DNA from: Njordibacter sp937773555
GTDB lineage: Bacteria > Pseudomonadota > Gammaproteobacteria > Pseudomonadales > Balneatricaceae
Assembly (NCBI RefSeq): GCF_047730085.1
Contig: NZ_CP159830.1
Coordinates: 1,364,001-1,428,000, forward strand
Length of the DNA stretch: 64,000 nt
Reading direction: 5' to 3'
A model generated the notes under the pieces. The model searched no databases and was not told the DNA's origin. It worked only from the letters and a program-made list of their open reading frames with translations. Numbering within the stretch: the stretch's first letter is position 1; each line of letters starts with the position of its first letter. Shown here piece after piece: positions 61,843-64,000 of this stretch. The position numbers and the translations under genes are program-made.

Positions 61843-62607
61843 ATGGAGACTATAACCAGCTACATTGCCGCATTATTCCCAGATCATAGCTGGAATTTAC
61901 TGGCTTTAGTTTGGTTTATTGTCGTGGTGCGGGGTTATCAGGCTTATGCCATTAAGGCTTCGCGAAGCAAGGATTCCTTAGCAGGAGTACTGCATGCATA
62001 CCGACAACGATGGATGATTCGCATGATTGACCGTGAGATGCGCATGGCAGACATCGGAGCTGTTGCTAATTTAGAACGTTATGTGACCTTATTTGCGTCC
62101 TCCAGCTTGCTTATTTTAGCGGGCCTTGTGACCTTAGTTGGCTACACTGATGACGTGGTTCACATTGGCCGAGGTATTCCATTCTTACCTCCTCAGTCAC
62201 CTTTAGAGTGGCAATTTAAGTTATTCTTTTTGATATTGCTGTTTGTATATGCTTTTTTTAAGTTTACATGGAGCCTCAGGCAATACGGCTTTGCTACAGT
62301 AATGATCTCCAGTGCGCCAGTAGCTCATGGCGACATCTCTGATAATAAAGACCTTATGGACCATGTTAATCGCTCTGCTAAAGTGCTATCCATGGCCGGT
62401 AATAATTTTAACTTTGGCCTGCGAGCCTACTACTACAGCCTGGCTGTGTTGACGTGGTCAATACACCCATTAGTGTTTATGGTGACTACCTGTGTGGTGG
62501 TATATATTCTCTATCACCGTGAGTTTAAGTCAAGTTCACTGGCAGAACTCCGGGGTTCTAACGACTCTAAGAATCGAAAAACATTAGTAGACTATCATCT
62601 AATATAG
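61843..62607 (+). CDS. DUF599 family membrane protein
   Basis: This 254-residue inner-membrane protein has four predicted hydrophobic segments: about 14-32, 80-98, 125-145 and 205-228. The family pattern includes WMIRMIDREMRMADIGAVANLERYVTLFASS and NFNFGLRAYYYSLAVLTW. The family has no established function. It has a TAATGG start region just after the 59-residue ORF. The thioesterase gene follows after 23 bases. Confidence 0.85.
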   Translation: METITSYIAALFPDHSWNLLALVWFIVVVRGYQAYAIKASRSKDSLAGVLHAYRQRWMIRMIDREMRMADIGAVANLERYVTLFASSSLLILAGLVTLVGYTDDVVHIGRGIPFLPPQSPLEWQFKLFFLILLFVYAFFKFTWSLRQYGFATVMISSAPVAHGDISDNKDLMDHVNRSAKVLSMAGNNFNFGLRAYYYSLAVLTWSIHPLVFMVTTCVVVYILYHREFKSSSLAELRGSNDSKNRKTLVDYHLI

Positions 62608-62630
62608 TTATCCTAAATTAGGCAAGTTTT

Positions 62631-63107
62631 ATGGATTCTAAAGAACTCTTGGTGCAAGGGAATAACTTTTTACAAGTGTTACCTCATTGTAAAAAGCTAG
62701 GAATGAAAGTAATCACGGCTTCAAAGGGACAGGCGACAATAGAACTCCCGTATAATCCAGAAATATTGGGTATGGACTCACAAGGTTATGTGCATGGGGG
62801 TATTTTGACCACCATGATGGATACTGTGTGTGGGTTTGCTGTCACTGCAGCCCTGCCTGCACAAGAGTTTTGTCCTACATTAGATCTAAGAATGGACCAC
62901 ATGCGTCGAGCAAATGCAAAAGGCTCAATTTTTGCCTGGGCGCAGTGCTACAAAATTACTCGCAGTATCTGTTTTACAAGGGGTTACGCCTACCAAGATG
63001 ACCCTGATGACCCAATTGTTCATTGTGTGGCTACTTTTGTGCGCAGCGGAAAAGCTTGGGGTAAGGGCGGTTTTGTAAAGCTGGGTGCAGAGGACCTATT
63101 ACTATGA
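62631..63107 (+). CDS. PaaI-family hotdog thioesterase (first of two)
   Basis: This 158-residue acyl-CoA thioesterase-like protein has the hotdog-fold core. GYVHGGILTTMMDTVCGFAV holds the conserved HGG and catalytic Asp region, followed by LDLRMDHMRRANAKGSIFAWA. The substrate is unknown. Its last four bases are shared with the start of a second, related thioesterase gene. Active forms of the family are dimers or tetramers, so the two may assemble together. Confidence 0.88.
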   Translation: MDSKELLVQGNNFLQVLPHCKKLGMKVITASKGQATIELPYNPEILGMDSQGYVHGGILTTMMDTVCGFAVTAALPAQEFCPTLDLRMDHMRRANAKGSIFAWAQCYKITRSICFTRGYAYQDDPDDPIVHCVATFVRSGKAWGKGGFVKLGAEDLLL

Positions 63108-63544
63108 AACTTAAACAGCTCATAGAATCATCCAAACTACAGGATGATTACTCTGCCCTATTAGATTTTGTTCCTTATGCTAAATTTATCGGTGTGACTA
63201 TTACACAGGATAAAGATGGTTGGTTATTCACTCTAGCTACTGAGCCTAACAATATAGGCAACCCAATTACGCCTGCTCTGCATGGGGGTGTGATCGCTGG
63301 TTTTATGGAAGTGGCTGCGGCTCTGGGACAGATGTTAACAAGCCAACATCCAACCATCCCTAAGATTATAAATTTTTCTATTGACTACATTCGGGCTGCG
63401 GGTGTTAAACCCACTTATGCTCGATGCAGCATTGTTCGACAAGGTAAGCGAATTGCTAACATTACGGTGCTAGCTTGGCAAAAGGATGAGCTTCAACCCA
63501 TCGCTACAGCTAGAGCACACTTTTTATTAGGTGAAGAGGTATAA
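63104..63544 (+). CDS. PaaI-family hotdog thioesterase (second of two)
   Basis: This 146-residue hotdog protein resembles its upstream neighbour, with ITPALHGGVIAGFMEVAAALGQML at the active-site helix and INFSIDYIRAAGVKPTYARCSIVRQGKRIAN. At the catalytic-acid position it has Glu where the first protein has Asp. It overlaps the first gene by 4 bases (ATGA). Together the pair looks like a duplicated, coupled thioesterase module; the substrate is unknown. Confidence 0.87.
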   Translation: MKLKQLIESSKLQDDYSALLDFVPYAKFIGVTITQDKDGWLFTLATEPNNIGNPITPALHGGVIAGFMEVAAALGQMLTSQHPTIPKIINFSIDYIRAAGVKPTYARCSIVRQGKRIANITVLAWQKDELQPIATARAHFLLGEEV

Positions 63545-63558
63545 AGCAAGTGGTATAG

Positions 63559-63586
63559 CTTGAAATTACGCAAGCCACCCCCATCA
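63559..63586 (+). promoter_or_regulatory. Sigma-32 (heat-shock) promoter of htpG
   Basis: CTTGAAA (63559-63565) and CCCCATCA (63579-63586) match the RpoH consensus CTTGAAA / CCCCATnT at 14 of 15 positions, with a 13-base spacer. Transcription would begin near 63593, giving a leader of about 60 bases before htpG. Confidence 0.85.
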
Positions 63587-63651
63587 TTGCCCCGTAACCA
63601 CTTTACTAGCGCTAATGGCGCAGCCCATGTTTTCCGGAGAAATAACGCCCT

Positions 63652-64000
63652 ATGAGCACTGATACTCAAACTGAGACTTTAGGTTTTCAAACAGAAGTTA
63701 AACAGCTTTTACATTTAATGATTCATTCCTTATACAGCAATAAGGAGATTTTTCTTCGCGAACTAATTTCTAATGCATCTGATGCGGCAGACAAAATGCG
63801 TTTTGCTGCAGTTTCAGATGGTAGTCTTTACGGCGATGACAGTGACCTTGCTATCCGTATCAAATTTGATAAAGACGCCAATACACTAAGCATTAGTGAC
63901 AATGGCATTGGCATGGACCGCACCGATGTAATTGACCACCTAGGTACGATTGCCAAGTCGGGCACTTCTGAATTCTTACAAAACCTAACAGGTGATCAAC
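63652..64000 (+). CDS. htpG: Chaperone HtpG (Hsp90), N-terminal part (cut by window edge)
   Basis: These are the first 116 codons of bacterial Hsp90. The N-terminal ATP-binding (GHKL) domain is recognisable from GFQTEVKQLLHLMIHSLYSNKEIF, then FLRELISNASDAADKMR (with the catalytic Glu and nucleotide-binding Asn) and SISDNGIGMDRTDVI (the Asp that contacts adenine). GGAGAAA lies before the ATG. The heat-shock promoter upstream supports the assignment. The rest lies beyond the window. Confidence 0.97.
   Translation, partial: MSTDTQTETLGFQTEVKQLLHLMIHSLYSNKEIFLRELISNASDAADKMRFAAVSDGSLYGDDSDLAIRIKFDKDANTLSISDNGIGMDRTDVIDHLGTIAKSGTSEFLQNLTGDQ

Overview
The window is a gene-dense, roughly 45% GC (by eye) chromosomal segment of a free-living, aerobic gammaproteobacterium, probably marine. 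Four things point there: the liu and ivd branched-chain amino acid clusters with a MerR-type LiuR, the gloB / methyltransferase / rnhA / dnaQ cluster, a UbiF-type ubiquinone hydroxylase, and TmcA plus SelD/SelU tRNA modification. I see no phage, insertion sequence, CRISPR array, rRNA or tRNA gene. Almost every gene belongs to a recognisable family; the genus cannot be fixed from the sequence alone.

Layout. 1-6411 (minus) is the leucine/isovalerate operon liuRABCD plus a cut-off liuE. It diverges, across a 22-bp LiuR-like palindrome, from 6520-12507 (plus), an isoleucine/valine ivd operon. Next come glutaryl-CoA dehydrogenase and a family III CoA-transferase behind a perfect 42-bp palindrome. 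15082-17550 holds ppnN (minus) and sppA. 17683-24910 is yceD-rpmF-plsX-fabD-fabG-acpP-fabF-pabC-mltG, with fabH absent, followed by tmk-holB-tatD, a TetR regulator, a DUF1285 gene and upp. 29442-32598 (minus) carries ETF-ubiquinone oxidoreductase and a less usual pair: a BtpA-like barrel protein overlapping an adenine-phosphoribosyltransferase-like protein. 32809-43130 holds an orphan gene, a ribosome hibernation factor, ubiF, a large M16 protease and a complete BMP-type nucleoside importer. 43202-49914 contains a LysM lytic transglycosylase, gloB, a methyltransferase, rnhA, dnaQ, an SCP2-like protein behind a PsrA-like operator, and sohB. 49935-64000 holds an Asp/Glu-racemase-superfamily enzyme, a molybdopterin oxidoreductase, tmcA, selD-selU, a formaldehyde detoxification set, a queuosine-mannosyltransferase-like protein, a 59-codon basic ORF, a DUF599 protein, two PaaI thioesterases and the start of htpG behind a sigma-32 promoter.

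How the genes fit together. Three acyl-CoA dehydrogenases (isovaleryl-, isobutyryl/2-methylbutyryl- and glutaryl-CoA) feed electrons to ETF, then to the encoded ETF-QO and ubiquinone, whose synthesis uses UbiF. PpnN, Upp, the APRT-like/BtpA pair and the nucleoside importer form a loose nucleobase-salvage theme. TmcA, SelU and the mannosyltransferase homologue all concern the tRNA anticodon loop. The best leads for something undescribed are the BtpA/APRT-like pair, the bacterial queuosine-mannosyltransferase homologue and the palindromes whose regulators are not identified here.
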